This document shows, piece by piece, positions 9,575 through 20,337 of a stretch of 64,000 nucleotides of DNA. Under the pieces are notes generated by a model, which was given only the letters and a program-made list of their open reading frames with translations, was not told the origin of the DNA and did no database searches. Position 1 is the first letter of the stretch; each line of letters starts with the position of its first letter. The position numbers and the translations under genes were made by a program. Source of the stretch: Serratia marcescens. Its GTDB lineage: Bacteria; Pseudomonadota; Gammaproteobacteria; Enterobacterales; Enterobacteriaceae. The stretch covers positions 930,001 to 994,000 of the forward strand of contig NZ_VFMJ01000001.1 in the NCBI RefSeq assembly GCF_006715005.1, in the 5' to 3' direction.

Positions 9575-10771
9575 GTGCAACAGAACCGAACCTCTCATCT
9601 CGGTTTGATTTTCATTCTGGGCCTGCTGTCCATGTTGATGCCGTTGGCCATCGACATGTACCTGCCCAGCATGCCGGTGATCGCCGCCCAGTTTGGCGTC
9701 GAGTCCGGCAGCGTGCAGATGACCCTCAGCGCCTATATGCTCGGCTTTGCCTTCGGGCAGCTGTTCTATGGGCCGATGTCGGACAGCATCGGCCGCAAGC
9801 CGGTGATCCTGTGGGGAACGCTGATCTTCGCCATCGCCGGCTGCGCCTGCGCCATGGCGCAATCGATCGATCAGCTGATCGGACTGCGTTTCCTGCACGG
9901 CCTGGCGGCGGCCGCCGCTAGCGTGGTGATCAATGCCCTGATGCGCGATATGTTCACCAAGGATGAGTTCTCGCGCATGATGTCGTTCGTCATTCTGGTG
10001 ATGACCATCGCGCCGCTGCTGGCGCCGATGATCGGCGGTGCGTTGCTGCTGTGGTTCAGCTGGCACGCCATCTTTTGGACCATGGGCGCCGCGGCGCTGA
10101 TCGGTTCACTGCTGGTGGCCCTGTTCATCAAGGAGACGCTGCCGAAAGAGCGGCGACAGCGGTTCCACCTGCGCACCACGCTGGGCAACTTCGGTTCGCT
10201 GTTCCGCCACAAACGGGTGCTGAGCTACATGCTGGCCAGCGCCTTCTCGTTTGCGGGCATGTTTTCGTTCCTCAGCGCCGGGCCGTTCGTCTACATCGAA
10301 CTGAACCACGTTTCGCCGCAGCACTTCGGCTACTATTTTGCGCTGAACATCGTCTTTCTGTTCCTGACGACGCTGATCAACAGCCGCAACGTGCGGCGGT
10401 TCGGTGCGGTCAAGATGTTCAAACTGGGGCTGCTGGTGCAGCTGGCAATGGGGCTGTGGCTGGTGGCTGTGAGCGCCGTCGGCCTGGGCTTCTGGGCGCT
10501 GGTGATCGGTGTTGCGGTCTATTTGGGGTGCATCGCGATGATCTCCTCCAACGCCATGGCGGTGATCCTGGATGATTTCCCACATATGGCGGGCACTGCG
10601 TCTTCCCTGGCCGGCACGTTGCGCTTCAGCATCGGCGCGCTGGTGGGGGCGGTCCTGTCGATGGCGCCGGGCAAAAGCGCGTGGCCCATGGTCACCTCAA
10701 TGGCGCTGTGCAGCATCGTGGCGGTGCTATTTTATTTTTACGCCAGCCGGCCGCGCAATCGCGCGGCCTGA
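9575..10771 (+). CDS. bcr: Bcr/CflA family multidrug efflux transporter
   Basis: This major facilitator transporter has 12 predicted membrane helices and 398 residues from the GTG at 9575. The loop [12 protein letters not shown] at about 64-75 is the typical MFS motif, and the sequence aligns with E. coli Bcr (bicyclomycin and sulfonamide export). The GTG is preferred because AGGAG at 9561-9565 is well spaced and the length matches the family. A frame extension to an ATG at 9548 overlaps that ribosome-binding site. It lies 41 bases after rsuA and is probably co-transcribed with it. Confidence 0.92.
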   Translation: MQQNRTSHLGLIFILGLLSMLMPLAIDMYLPSMPVIAAQFGVESGSVQMTLSAYMLGFAFGQLFYGPMSDSIGRKPVILWGTLIFAIAGCACAMAQSIDQLIGLRFLHGLAAAAASVVINALMRDMFTKDEFSRMMSFVILVMTIAPLLAPMIGGALLLWFSWHAIFWTMGAAALIGSLLVALFIKETLPKERRQRFHLRTTLGNFGSLFRHKRVLSYMLASAFSFAGMFSFLSAGPFVYIELNHVSPQHFGYYFALNIVFLFLTTLINSRNVRRFGAVKMFKLGLLVQLAMGLWLVAVSAVGLGFWALVIGVAVYLGCIAMISSNAMAVILDDFPHMAGTASSLAGTLRFSIGALVGAVLSMAPGKSAWPMVTSMALCSIVAVLFYFYASRPRNRAA

Positions 10772-11365
10772 CGTTCTCCCGATTCGGGGCGTGTCGCCCC
10801 GCATCGTCATGGGGTTGCGCCTTGCCATTTCAGGGTGCAACTGGCAATAGAAATTTTGTTGCTAAATATACGCAAGCTAATCAACTGGCCGTTTTCCCCT
10901 CTGTGTGTTTTTTGTTAAAAAATTCCACCGCCGCATCGCCTAATATTCCTCGGGAGGCGCAGCGTTCTGCCGGCTGAGCGCTGCGGAGGGTTTGGATTAG
11001 GATTGATGTAAATCAAGGCATTAGCAGGGGAGGCTGCGCTAACGTGGTGGGCTAAATGTTTCTTCATTGTAAAAATATGGCGACGGAAAAGTAGTCGCAT
11101 TGCAAGAAAAAAGAGTTGAGATCGCTGCGGGAAAGGGTTACATATAACGCAAAAATGCGAGCTGAGTCGCAAAATGCCGTGAAATAACACCGCACGGCGC
11201 GCCAAAAAATGGCACGGCATCGGCAAGCACGGGGTCAAGTTAATGGCTAGCGGCAAAATTTACATTTAAATAACATTTGTGCGCGGCAGAGTCGGGAGTC
11301 AGCGGCTATAACTTAGTAACCCTGTCAGGTAAAAGTGTTTCACCTTTTCAATCTAGGGATTTCAT
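10772..11365. other. 594-base gene-free gap between bcr and yejG
   Basis: No convincing coding frame was found. The gap contains a GGGGCG/CGCCCC hairpin just after bcr, a perfect FNR-type box at 11003-11016, and an inverted repeat CGCAGCG/CGCTGCG at about 10958-10985. Its AT content is higher than that of the flanking genes. A small RNA is possible, but no clear terminator was seen for one. Confidence 0.4.
11003..11016. promoter_or_regulatory. FNR-type box
   Basis: TTGATGTAAATCAA matches the TTGAT-N4-ATCAA consensus of the oxygen sensor FNR at all ten specified bases. It lies 350 bases before yejG and downstream of bcr. On the plus strand a class II start would fall near 11051, where the -10 region is poor. 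The target transcript is unknown. Confidence 0.6.
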
Positions 11366-11710
11366 GTGGAGAGTATCCAACTTTCGGTAGTGCATCGCTT
11401 GCCGCAAAGTTATCGTTGGCTATCTGGTTTCACCGGCGTGAAGGTTGAACCGATTCCGTTTAACGGAATAGACGAAGATAACAACCTGATTGGGCTGAAG
11501 TTACTCAGCCATGAAGGGGCCGAGGCCTGGCAGGTAATGCAACAGCTCAATCTGTCGCTGCAGGAGATTCAGGTCGATTGCGCGATCGTCGAATGGGAAG
11601 GCGAGCCTTGCCTGTTCGTGCAGCGCAGCGACGAGAGCGCCACCATGTGCCGCCTGAAAAACGTCGGCGCCGCGATCGCCGAACCGCTCAGCGCGCAGTA
11701 CCCCTTCTAG
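11366..11710 (+). CDS. yejG: YejG family protein
   Basis: This 114-residue cytoplasmic protein of unknown function aligns along its length with E. coli YejG ([10 protein letters not shown] near the start, EGEPCLFV and CRLKNVG near the end). It starts with GTG at 11366. AGGGA at 11355-11359 is correctly spaced, and the overlapping ATG at 11364 is out of frame. It is convergent with yejF, with only 9 bases between them. Confidence 0.9.
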   Translation: MESIQLSVVHRLPQSYRWLSGFTGVKVEPIPFNGIDEDNNLIGLKLLSHEGAEAWQVMQQLNLSLQEIQVDCAIVEWEGEPCLFVQRSDESATMCRLKNVGAAIAEPLSAQYPF

Positions 11711-11719
11711 AATTCGCCG

Positions 11720-13330
11720 CTAATCCGCCAACTGCAGCAGTTGACGGGTATAGTCGGCGGCGGGCGCCGCGAAAATCGCCCGGCAGTCTCCCTGTTCAAC
11801 CACTTCTCCCTGTCGCAACACGATGACCTGGTGGCATAGCGAACGCACCACCTGCAGGTCATGGCTGATGAACAGATAAGCCAGCCGGTGGCGTTGCTGC
11901 AGCGATTTCAGCAGCGTCAGGATCTGCGCCTGCACCGATTTATCCAGCGAAGAGGTCGGCTCGTCGAGGATCAGCAGCTGCGGCTGCAGGATCAGCGCGC
12001 GCGCGATGGCGATACGCTGGCGTTGCCCGCCGGAAAACTCGGTGGGATAGCGGTGGCGCAGCTGCGGATCCAGGCCGACTTCCTGCAACACCGCGATCAC
12101 GCGCTGTTCCCGTTGCTCGGCGCTAAGCCGCTGGTGCACTTCCAGCCCTTCGGCGATGATTTGCTGTACGTTCAGGCGCGGGTTCAGGGCGGAATAGGGA
12201 TCCTGGAAGACGATTTGCATCCGGCTGCGGTAGGGCAGCATCTGCTTCATCGTGAGCGGGTGCAGCGGTTCGCCGTCGAACCAGATGGCGCCTTGTGAGG
12301 CCAGCAGGCGCAGGAGCGCCAGCCCGGTGGTGCTTTTGCCCGAGCCGGATTCCCCCACCAGCCCCACGCTTTCCCCGGCGCGCAGCTCGAAACTCAATGA
12401 TTTCAAGGCATAGTGATAATCCACCGTGCGGCGCAGCAGGCCGCGGCGAATGGGGAAGCGCACCTGCAGATTTTCCACCTTGAGCAGCGGCCGCTCGTCG
12501 CCGGGGCGCCCGTTGGCTGCGGCAGGCAGCGGCAGCGGTTCACCGACGTCCTCGGCGGCCAGCAGCTGCTGCGTGTAAGGATGTTGCGGCCGGCTGAACA
12601 GCTGCGCGCGGGCGTTTTGCTCTACGCAGCGCCCCTGACGCATTACCGCCACGTTATCCGCCAGGCGGCGCACGATATTCAGGTTATGGGTGATAAACAG
12701 CAGCCCCATGCCCATCTCTTGCTTCAGTTCTTGCAGCAGCGTCAAGATCTGCGCCTGGATAGTGACGTCGAGCGCGGTGGTGGGCTCGTCGGCGATCAGC
12801 AGTTTCGGGCGGGTCAGCACCGCCATGGCGATCATCACCCGCTGGCGTTCGCCGCCGGACAGCTGATGCGGGTAATCCTGCAGCCGGCTCTTGGCCTGAC
12901 GGATGCCGACGCGCTCCAGGCATTCGACGATCTCTGCGCGCGCGGCATCGCGCCGCAGGCCGCGGTGCAGCATCAGCACTTCCGCCAGCTGTTTTTCGAT
13001 GGTGTGCAGCGGGTTAAGCGACACCATCGGTTCCTGAAAGATCATCGCGATCTGATTGCCGCGCACCTTGCGCAGCGCCGCTTCCGGCGCATGCAGCAAC
13101 GAGTCGCCGTTGAACAGGATATCGCCGGCAGGGTAAACCACCGGCGGCGCGGGCAGCAGGCGCAGTATCGACAGGGCGGTGACGCTTTTGCCGGAGCCGG
13201 ATTCTCCTACCAGCGCCAGCGTTTCCGCCGGCGCGATTTGCAGCGAGAGTGCGTTGACCACCGGCGTGACGGTGTCGCCCTGGCGGAAGGCGATGCTGAG
13301 ATCCTGAATAGCGAGCAAAGGAGTGGCCAT
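11720..13330 (-). CDS. yejF: Peptide ABC importer, tandem ATP-binding protein YejF
   Basis: This 535-residue protein carries two complete ABC ATPase domains, each with VGESGSGKS as Walker A (first at 42-49) and an [16 protein letters not shown] signature. It energises the YejABE transporter, which imports oligopeptides and peptide antibiotics of the microcin C type. The ATG at 13330 gives the conserved [13 protein letters not shown] start and lies one base after the yejE stop. An upstream start would overlap yejE. It is the last gene of the yejABEF operon. Confidence 0.93.
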   Translation of the reverse strand: MATPLLAIQDLSIAFRQGDTVTPVVNALSLQIAPAETLALVGESGSGKSVTALSILRLLPAPPVVYPAGDILFNGDSLLHAPEAALRKVRGNQIAMIFQEPMVSLNPLHTIEKQLAEVLMLHRGLRRDAARAEIVECLERVGIRQAKSRLQDYPHQLSGGERQRVMIAMAVLTRPKLLIADEPTTALDVTIQAQILTLLQELKQEMGMGLLFITHNLNIVRRLADNVAVMRQGRCVEQNARAQLFSRPQHPYTQQLLAAEDVGEPLPLPAAANGRPGDERPLLKVENLQVRFPIRRGLLRRTVDYHYALKSLSFELRAGESVGLVGESGSGKSTTGLALLRLLASQGAIWFDGEPLHPLTMKQMLPYRSRMQIVFQDPYSALNPRLNVQQIIAEGLEVHQRLSAEQREQRVIAVLQEVGLDPQLRHRYPTEFSGGQRQRIAIARALILQPQLLILDEPTSSLDKSVQAQILTLLKSLQQRHRLAYLFISHDLQVVRSLCHQVIVLRQGEVVEQGDCRAIFAAPAADYTRQLLQLAD

Positions 13331-13331
13331 A

Positions 13332-14357
13332 TCAATGCGCCTTGCTGGGGTCAAAGGCGTCGCGCACCGCTTCGCCGATAAAGATTAATAACGACAGCAG
13401 CACCGCCAAGACCAGGAAGGCGGTGATGCCGAGCCACGGCGCCTGCAGATTGTTTTTGCCCTGCAGCAGTAATTCGCCGAGCGATGGCGAACCGATCGGC
13501 AGACCGAAACCGAGGAAGTCGAGCGACGTCAGGGTGGTGATCGAGCCGCAGAGGATAAACGGCAGGAAGGTCAGCGTCGCCACCATGGCGTTGGGCAGCA
13601 TATGGCGGGACATGATCACCCGATCCGGCACGCCCATGGCGCGCGCGGCGCGGATGTAGTCAAAATTGTGGGTGCGCAGGAATTCGGCGCGCACCACGCC
13701 GACCAGGCTCATCCAGCCGAACAGGATGGTGATGCCGAGCAGCCACCAGAAATTGGGTTGGACGATGCTCGACAGCAGAATGATCAGAAACAGCGTCGGC
13801 ATGCCCGACCACACTTCGATAAAGCGCTGCCCCCACAGATCGAAACGCCCGCCGTAATACCCCTGGGTCGCGCCGACGCACACGCCGATCAGGCTGGAAA
13901 ACAGCGTCAACGCCAGGCCGAACAGCATCGAGATGCGAAAACCGTACAGAACACGAGCGAGCACGTCGCCGCCGTTGCTGTCGGTGCCGAGCAGGTTGTG
14001 GCGCGAAGGCGGCGAGGGGAAGGGCACCTCGGTGGCGAAGTTGATGGTGTCGTAGCTGAAACGGATCGGTGCCCAAACCGCCCAGCCGTGCCGTTCGATC
14101 TGCCGTTGGACGAACGGATCCTGATAGTCGGCTTCGGTGTTCAGCTCGCCGCCGAAGGCGGTTTCGCTGTAGTTAATCATAAACGGCAGGTACAAGCGGC
14201 CTTCATAACGCACCAACAGCGGTTTGTCGTTGGCGATCAGATCGGCGGCCAGGCTCAGCGTGAACAGCACCAAAAAGATCCACAACGACCAGTAGCCGCG
14301 GCGATTGCGGCGAAAACGCGCCCAGCGCGCCTGGTTGATCGGGCTAAGGCAGCTCAT
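13332..14357 (-). CDS. yejE: Peptide ABC importer permease YejE
   Basis: This 341-residue permease of the DppC/OppC type has one N-terminal helix, a periplasmic insert and a C-terminal membrane domain. The EAA-type loop around [20 protein letters not shown] contacts the ATPase. The start overlaps the yejB stop by 4 bases (ATGA), so the two are translationally coupled. Confidence 0.93.
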   Translation of the reverse strand: MSCLSPINQARWARFRRNRRGYWSLWIFLVLFTLSLAADLIANDKPLLVRYEGRLYLPFMINYSETAFGGELNTEADYQDPFVQRQIERHGWAVWAPIRFSYDTINFATEVPFPSPPSRHNLLGTDSNGGDVLARVLYGFRISMLFGLALTLFSSLIGVCVGATQGYYGGRFDLWGQRFIEVWSGMPTLFLIILLSSIVQPNFWWLLGITILFGWMSLVGVVRAEFLRTHNFDYIRAARAMGVPDRVIMSRHMLPNAMVATLTFLPFILCGSITTLTSLDFLGFGLPIGSPSLGELLLQGKNNLQAPWLGITAFLVLAVLLSLLIFIGEAVRDAFDPSKAH

Positions 14358-15445
14358 TGGCGGGCCTCGAAGTCAATGCGCGGATCGACCAGGGTGTAAG
14401 TGATATCGCTGAGGATATTCAACAGCAGGCCGATCAGGGTGAAGATATACAGCGTGCCGAACATCACCGGGTAGTCGCGCTGCAGCGTGGCGTCGTAGCC
14501 CAGCAGCCCCAGGCCGTTGAGCGAGAACATCACCTCAATCAGCAGCGAGCCGGTGAAGAACATGCTGATAAAGGTGGCCGGAAAACCGGCGATCACCAAC
14601 AGCATGGCGTTGCGGAACACGTGGCGGTACAGGATCTTTTTCTCATCCAACCCCTTGGCGCGGGCGGTGGTGACGTACTGCTTGCGGATCTCGTCGAGGA
14701 ACGAGTTCTTGGTCAGCATGGTCAGGGTAGCGAAGCCGCCGATCACCGTCGCCAGCACCGGTAGAGTGATGTGCCACAGATAGTCGGCGATCTTCGCCGG
14801 CCACGAGAGGGTGTCGAAGTTGCTGGACACCAGGCCGCGCAGCGGGAACCAGTCGAGGTAGCTGCCGCCGGCGAACAGCACGATCATCAGGATGGCGAAC
14901 AGGAAAGCCGGAATGGCGTAGCCGATGATGATCAGCGTGCTGCTCCAGGTATCGAACGCGCTGCCGTTGTGGACGGCTTTGCGGATGCCGAGCGGAATCG
15001 ACACCAGGTAGATGATCAGCGTGCTCCAAAGGCCCAGCGTGATGGAGACCGGCAGGCTCTGGCCGATCAGCTGCATCACCGAAGCGCCGCGAAACAGGCT
15101 GTCGCCGAAGTCGAAGCGCATATAGTTCCACAGCATGGTGAAGTAGCGTTCGTGCAGCGGTTTGTCGAAGCCGTAACGTTGGGTGATCTCGGCGATCACC
15201 TCCGGATCCAGGCCGCGTGAACCGCGATACTGGCCGTCGCCTGCCGCGATGCCCGCCCGGGCATGGCCCAGGCCTTCGCCGACACCGCCGCTGCCAAACC
15301 CGCTGCCGTGCCCGAGTTCAATGGCGGCGATGGCCTGATCGACCGGGCCGCCAGGGGCGATTTGCACGATAAAAAAGTTGATGGTGATGATCGCCCACAG
15401 CGTGGGGATCACCAATAACAGTCTGCGTATCAGATAGGCTGCCAT
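14354..15445 (-). CDS. yejB: Peptide ABC importer permease YejB
   Basis: This 363-residue DppB/OppB-type permease has six membrane helices and the coupling loop [21 protein letters not shown] glycine-rich insert at about 45-65 is a feature of YejB proteins rather than a sign of damage. It lies 10 bases after yejA and overlaps yejE. Confidence 0.93.
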   Translation of the reverse strand: MAAYLIRRLLLVIPTLWAIITINFFIVQIAPGGPVDQAIAAIELGHGSGFGSGGVGEGLGHARAGIAAGDGQYRGSRGLDPEVIAEITQRYGFDKPLHERYFTMLWNYMRFDFGDSLFRGASVMQLIGQSLPVSITLGLWSTLIIYLVSIPLGIRKAVHNGSAFDTWSSTLIIIGYAIPAFLFAILMIVLFAGGSYLDWFPLRGLVSSNFDTLSWPAKIADYLWHITLPVLATVIGGFATLTMLTKNSFLDEIRKQYVTTARAKGLDEKKILYRHVFRNAMLLVIAGFPATFISMFFTGSLLIEVMFSLNGLGLLGYDATLQRDYPVMFGTLYIFTLIGLLLNILSDITYTLVDPRIDFEARQ

Positions 15446-15454
15446 TCCGACTCC

Positions 15455-17263
15455 TTATTGCCGCTGAGCCGGTAAACGCGCCGCCTTGTTGACGTCGTAC
15501 CACCAGTTGTCGAAGCCAATCGCATAGGCCGGGCGGATTGGCGGCGTGGAGAATTTGTCCCAATAGGCGTAGCGATCGTGGTTGGAGTACCACATCGGCA
15601 GCATGTAGTTGTTCCAGATCAGCACCCGGTCCAGCGCGCGGCCGAGCGGCAGCAGGGCTTTTTCGTCGCCTTGATGGGCGGCGATTTGTCTCACCAGGCT
15701 GTCGACCGCCGGGTCTTTGACGCCGGCCGTGTTGTAACTGGAATCGATGTACTGCGAATCCCACAGGATTTGCAGATCGGCGCTGGGGAACGGCATCGCC
15801 ATGTACACCGTCGACATCATGTCGAAATCGCGCTCGCGCATGCGGCGCGTATATTGCGAGGCGTCGACCTCGCGGATTTGCATCTCGATGCCCAACCGCT
15901 GCAGGTTGTGGCGGAACGGCAGCACATATTGGAAGTTGCTGCCGCTCAGCAGCATCAATTCAAAGGTGAACGGCTGGCCGGTTTTGGCGTTGACTAACTT
16001 TTGATTTTTGACCACCCAACCGGCTTCTTTCAGCAGTTGGGTCGCTTTCAGCAGATTTTGCCGATCGTTGCCGCTGCCGTCGGAGGAGGGCGGCTGGTAG
16101 ATGCTGGTGAACACCTCCGGCGGCACCTGGCCTTTGAGCGGTGCCAGCAAGGCCAGTTCGGCGGCGTCCGGGTAGCTACGGGCGGCGTAGGCGGTGTTTT
16201 GGAAATAGCTGTCGGCGCGCTGATAGGCGTTGTAATACAACGCCTTGTTCATCCAGTTGAAGTCGAAAGCCAGGCCGATCGCTTCCCGTACCCGACGATC
16301 GGCGAACAGCGGTTTTTGCAGGTTGAACGCCAGCCAACGGGTATTCTGCGCCGCCTGGTTGGTCTCGTCCTGCTTGATGATGTAGTTGCGCGCGAAGTTG
16401 CCGCCCTGATACTGGGTGGCCCAGCTTTTGGGCGACGGCTCGATGCGGAAATCGTAAGCCCCGGCCTTGAAGGCTTCCAGCGCCACTTTATCGTCCAGGT
16501 AATAATCGTAGCGAATGCTGTCGAAGTTATAACGGCCGCGATTCACCGGCAGGTTGGCGGCCCAGTAGTCGCGTACTCGCTGATAGGTGATGTACTGACC
16601 GAGGCGGTAATCGCTGATTTTATACGGGCCGCTGGCGAGTGGCGGCGTGTTGAGCGGTTCATTGAGCTTATGGTTCTTCCAGAAGCTTTCCGGCAATACG
16701 CGCAGGCTGAGCAGGCTGAGGATTTGATCCCGATTCGCCTTAGGCAGTTCGATGCGCACGGTCAACCGGGAAATGGCCTTGACCGTGACGCCTTTGTAAT
16801 AGGAGCGAAACTGCGGCACGCCTTCGGTCATGAATTTATTGAAGGTGAAGGCCACGTCGGCGGCGGTGATCGGGCTGCCGTCCTGGAAGCGGGCGCGGGC
16901 GTTGATATCCAATTCCATCCAGCGCATGTCGGCCGGGAAACGGGCCGATTCGGCAATCAACGGGTAATAGCTGCCGGGTTCGTCGTCGGAGTTGGTGAAC
17001 AGCGTATCGTACAGCTCCATCGTGCGCTCGCCGGGCACGCCGCGGGTGGCGAAGCGGTTGAAGTTGTCGTAGGTGCCGATGGCCGCCAGCCGTACGTCTC
17101 CGCCCTTGGGCGCCGCCGGGTTGACGTAGTCGAAATGGCTGAAGTCGGTGGCGTATTTCGGTTCACCGAGAAGGGCGAAAGCGTAGCTTTCGTTGAGGGC
17201 TTCGGCCTGCAGACCGAAGCTCAGTGCCGAGAGCACCAGAGCAGCGAAAATGCGCACGGACAT
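15455..17263 (-). CDS. yejA: Periplasmic oligopeptide-binding protein YejA
   Basis: This 602-residue family 5 extracellular solute-binding protein begins MSVRIFAALVLSALSFGLQAEA, a clear Sec signal peptide. It delivers peptides to YejBE. The start at 17263 is chosen because the preceding 18 codons of the open frame would place charged and polar residues before the signal. It is first in the yejABEF operon, so the promoter lies in the short gap before pdeN. Confidence 0.93.
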   Translation of the reverse strand: MSVRIFAALVLSALSFGLQAEALNESYAFALLGEPKYATDFSHFDYVNPAAPKGGDVRLAAIGTYDNFNRFATRGVPGERTMELYDTLFTNSDDEPGSYYPLIAESARFPADMRWMELDINARARFQDGSPITAADVAFTFNKFMTEGVPQFRSYYKGVTVKAISRLTVRIELPKANRDQILSLLSLRVLPESFWKNHKLNEPLNTPPLASGPYKISDYRLGQYITYQRVRDYWAANLPVNRGRYNFDSIRYDYYLDDKVALEAFKAGAYDFRIEPSPKSWATQYQGGNFARNYIIKQDETNQAAQNTRWLAFNLQKPLFADRRVREAIGLAFDFNWMNKALYYNAYQRADSYFQNTAYAARSYPDAAELALLAPLKGQVPPEVFTSIYQPPSSDGSGNDRQNLLKATQLLKEAGWVVKNQKLVNAKTGQPFTFELMLLSGSNFQYVLPFRHNLQRLGIEMQIREVDASQYTRRMRERDFDMMSTVYMAMPFPSADLQILWDSQYIDSSYNTAGVKDPAVDSLVRQIAAHQGDEKALLPLGRALDRVLIWNNYMLPMWYSNHDRYAYWDKFSTPPIRPAYAIGFDNWWYDVNKAARLPAQRQ

Positions 17264-17356
17264 CGGACGGTAAGCTCCTGCTGTGGAATAAAGTACAACC
17301 TGCGCCCAGCATAACATTCTTCGGGCGGGCGCAGGGTAAAGATGCTTAAAGATTAA

Positions 17357-18940
17357 CTATTTTTTTGCCTGATAATCAAAGACCTGATGAGCATTGCAGT
17401 AGGCGACGAAATCATCGATGCTCAGCGGCTTGCTGAAGTAGTATCCCTGCATGAAGTTGACGCCGTGTTCTTGCAGGAACTGCATCTGCTCGGCGGTTTC
17501 GACGCCTTCGGCCACCGTCAGCATTTTCAGCTTTTTCGCCAGCGAGATCACCGCATCCAGCACCGGCGCGGTGACCGTGTCCTGGCCGATGGTGTTGACG
17601 AAGCCACGGTCGATCTTCAGGTAATCCATGGTGAAGCGCTCAAGATAGATCAACGCGCTGTGGCCGGTGCCAAAATCGTCTACCGCGATCTCGATGCCCT
17701 GTTTGTGCAGCCAGTCAAACTCCGCCAGCGCGCTCTCTTCTTCCACCATGCCGCGCTCGGTGATTTCAAACACCAGCGTAAAGTAATCGCCCGGCAGCTG
17801 CGCCAACAGTTCATACACGTCCTGATGGAACGACGGCGCGCTAAGGTGGGCGGGGGAAATATTGAGACCGACTTTGCCTCCCCGTGGCAGCGCTTTGGCG
17901 AGCTGCGGTGCATCTTCGGCGATCAGCCTGAACAGATGGCGGGTAAGCGGCACGATCAGCCCGTTGCTTTCGGCGTAGGGGATAAAGACATCGGGCGGGA
18001 TGCGGCCCTCGATCGGATGCTGCCAGCGGATCAGCGCTTCCAGCCCGCCGATGCTGTTGCTGTCGGTATGGAATACCGGCTGGTATTCGATAAAGAACTC
18101 GTTGCGCTTGATGCCGCGCAGCAGCGCGCGCTCCGGGCTTTGCCGCAGCAACAGCATGTAGTAGCAGAGTACGCCGATCATCAATGACAGCACCAGGCTG
18201 CCCAGCAGCGTCAGGCGAATGTCGTTGGGCGTCAGCTTCTCGTTGTAGAACAGGATGGTCAGCGGCAGATTGGGCAGCGGCAGGGTATCCGCCTTGCCTT
18301 TCGGTAGCTGATCGACCGGCATCAGGTTTGGGCTAAAAGTGGTCAGCGCGCGGTTGCCCATCACGATGGCGATGCCCGGCGCCTGTTCATCGTGCGAGGT
18401 GAACAGCAGATAGGGCATCAGATCGATGTCCAGCGTAGCGAGGATGCCGGTCGCCTGCTTGCCGGGATGCCGCAGCCAAACCGCAACCGCCGGCTTGTTT
18501 GGCACGATCGGCGTGCCCTGCTGCAGCTTCAGGTCCAGGGGCAGATTCCAGTCGATTTCCTGATAAAGGCTTTTCATCGGCAACATCATGTCGCCGGTGG
18601 CGGAGGAGCAATAGGCGTAGCCCTCCTTCACTAACAGGAAGGTGCGCACGCCGCTGGTAAAGGCCGCCTGGTAGGTAATGTCCGACTGGCTGGAGAGGCA
18701 AGGCTTGTCCAGCAGCGGCATCATTTGCTGCATCACTGCAGTCAGGTGTGAGATATAACCCAGCGTGAACTTTTGCGTACGCGCTTCGACTTTATGTTGA
18801 TATTGCGTGCGCTGGTGGTTGATCAAAGAAAGCGTGACCGCGGTGAATAGCGTAAAAAATACCAGAGCGGCGACGCCGCTTTTAGCCAGGCTGCGCTGTC
18901 GGTGAGATACGCTGCGGGCGAAAGCCCGTTTCAAGCCCAT
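17357..18940 (-). CDS. pdeN: CSS-motif cyclic-di-GMP phosphodiesterase
   Basis: This 527-residue inner-membrane enzyme has a helix at about 23-40 and a periplasmic CSS-motif sensor domain with CSS at 111-113. A second helix lies at about 244-265, followed by a cytoplasmic EAL domain. The EAL domain looks active: EAL at 301-303, EITE near 392-395 and DDFGTG at 421-426. It should hydrolyse c-di-GMP under redox control by DsbA/DsbB-type disulfide chemistry. Its position next to yejA matches E. coli rtn/pdeN. Confidence 0.88.
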   Translation of the reverse strand: MGLKRAFARSVSHRQRSLAKSGVAALVFFTLFTAVTLSLINHQRTQYQHKVEARTQKFTLGYISHLTAVMQQMMPLLDKPCLSSQSDITYQAAFTSGVRTFLLVKEGYAYCSSATGDMMLPMKSLYQEIDWNLPLDLKLQQGTPIVPNKPAVAVWLRHPGKQATGILATLDIDLMPYLLFTSHDEQAPGIAIVMGNRALTTFSPNLMPVDQLPKGKADTLPLPNLPLTILFYNEKLTPNDIRLTLLGSLVLSLMIGVLCYYMLLLRQSPERALLRGIKRNEFFIEYQPVFHTDSNSIGGLEALIRWQHPIEGRIPPDVFIPYAESNGLIVPLTRHLFRLIAEDAPQLAKALPRGGKVGLNISPAHLSAPSFHQDVYELLAQLPGDYFTLVFEITERGMVEEESALAEFDWLHKQGIEIAVDDFGTGHSALIYLERFTMDYLKIDRGFVNTIGQDTVTAPVLDAVISLAKKLKMLTVAEGVETAEQMQFLQEHGVNFMQGYYFSKPLSIDDFVAYCNAHQVFDYQAKK

Positions 18941-19352
18941 AACCGAGTCCTCTGCAACAGGGCGTCAGGGGGGGCGCACTGCCAGTTAATGGATTGTACC
19001 AAGGGCTTTTTTTTCATTTTTGCCTTTTTATCCCGTACCAACCGGCGGCGCCGTTTAAATACGCGGCGTCGCCGACATAAATAGAGTGCGCTTATTTTAA
19101 GCGGAAACGTTTTAAATAACGCCGGGGTGCCGTTACCGTCATCTGACGATAATAGGCGAGTTTTTCCTCGACGGCGCGATTTCCTGCCAACAGTTTATCA
19201 AAATAATGGCGTGCGGCGGAGTTAAGGGGGAGAGGTGACGATAACCCAGGGATCAATTTCGATGGCACCTGTTTGACCGCCAAAAAAAAACGCCGCCCGT
19301 AGGCGGCGCTTATCGCTCGTTTGGTATTCAGAATCTTCAAGGCGATGCGCCG
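18941..19352. other. Gap between pdeN and mepS
   Basis: No convincing gene was found in this gap. It holds the mepS terminator at 19282-19308, a T-rich tract at about 19006-19030 and a long GC-rich inverted repeat centred near 19058. An 82-codon frame at 19092-19340 reads through the terminator hairpin and was not accepted. Confidence 0.4.
19282..19308 (-). terminator. mepS terminator
   Basis: On the minus strand CGCCGCC/GGCGGCG forms a strong stem followed by nine T. It lies 44 bases beyond the mepS stop. Confidence 0.9.
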
Positions 19353-19928
19353 TCAGCCGCTGGTCAGCACCCGGCGCGCTTCTCGATAACGTTTGTCCCA
19401 ATAGTTATCGGTCAGCTTGGAAATCATGACACCACTGCTGGTGGAGGCGTGAACGAACTGATCGTTGCCTAAATAGATGCCGACATGGCGCCCGGTAGAG
19501 CCGGCGCGGAACAGCACCAAATCGCCGGCACGCAGCTTAGTGCGCTGGATTTTCTTGCCGAGATCTTCCTGTTCATAGGTAGAGCGCGGTAAATCCATAC
19601 CGAATTGTTCGCGGAAGGTGCGCTGCACAAACGCCGAGCAATCGATGCCGCGCTTGGTGTCACCGCCTAAGCGGTAGCGAACGCCTTTCCAATCCGCGTA
19701 CTGATCCATAATCTTTGACTTGACGTCAACGTTGCGGACCATCGCTTCGAATTCATCCTGAGAGGCTTGCAGTAAAAGACCGTCTTTGTCATTAACTGCA
19801 CGCATCTCAGTTTGTGCGTTATTCAAGTTCGAAGTGTGAGTCGAGCTGCACGCTGACAGCATAACCGCAGCGGCAATTGCAGGGACTACCCGCAAAAAAT
19901 ATCTCAGAAACGGTTGAGATTTGACCAT
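19353..19928 (-). CDS. mepS: Murein DD-endopeptidase MepS (Spr), NlpC/P60 lipoprotein
   Basis: This 191-residue outer-membrane lipoprotein has a signal peptide ending in the lipobox LSAC with C27 as the lipidated residue. The NlpC/P60 catalytic triad is visible as C97 in GIDCSAF, H148 in GRHVGIY and H160 in FVHAST. It cleaves D-Ala-mDAP cross-links to let peptidoglycan expand and is normally degraded by Prc-NlpI. A leader of unusual length, up to about 245 bases, separates it from the lpxT terminator. Confidence 0.94.
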   Translation of the reverse strand: MVKSQPFLRYFLRVVPAIAAAVMLSACSSTHTSNLNNAQTEMRAVNDKDGLLLQASQDEFEAMVRNVDVKSKIMDQYADWKGVRYRLGGDTKRGIDCSAFVQRTFREQFGMDLPRSTYEQEDLGKKIQRTKLRAGDLVLFRAGSTGRHVGIYLGNDQFVHASTSSGVMISKLTDNYWDKRYREARRVLTSG

Positions 19929-20195
19929 TGTTGTTGTTTTCCCTTGAAGTCCTTAACGACGAAAGTCGCTACCTGAAAAATGCCAAACGGAACGAGCCTA
20001 GTCCGCACCTGCTGCATCGACAATCAGTTACCGCTGAAAACGTGCGGGAACGCACATTTTTATCGGATTCCATACTGATTCGACTTAAACCAGGCACAAA
20101 CGCATCTGAGATTACCGGAACAAATAGGGGATTGCGAGCCTTTTTCCCGTCTTTTTTATATGAATTTGTGATGTAACATAATGTAAATCTTCATA

Positions 20196-20232
20196 TAAAA
20201 AACGCCAATTGTCCGATGTATGAATCTGGCGT
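20196..20232 (-). terminator. lpxT terminator
   Basis: On the minus strand the arms ACGCCA and TGGCGT (20202-20232) enclose a 19-base loop with some further pairing and are followed by a T-run (the A-run 20196-20201). It lies 105 bases beyond the lpxT stop. Confidence 0.6.
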
Positions 20233-20337
20233 GAAATCAGGTTGCAAACCGTTAACGGACGGCGGAGACATTTTGCGCGCTGCGCGGGGGGAGAGCACGG
20301 GAGACGCGGGCCTCCCGGTATGAGTCATAGATACAAG

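Noticed and set aside
19092..19340. 82-codon minus-strand frame between pdeN and mepS
   Set aside because: Its first third is the translated mepS terminator hairpin and A-run, there is no internal start with a ribosome-binding site, and no family was recognised.
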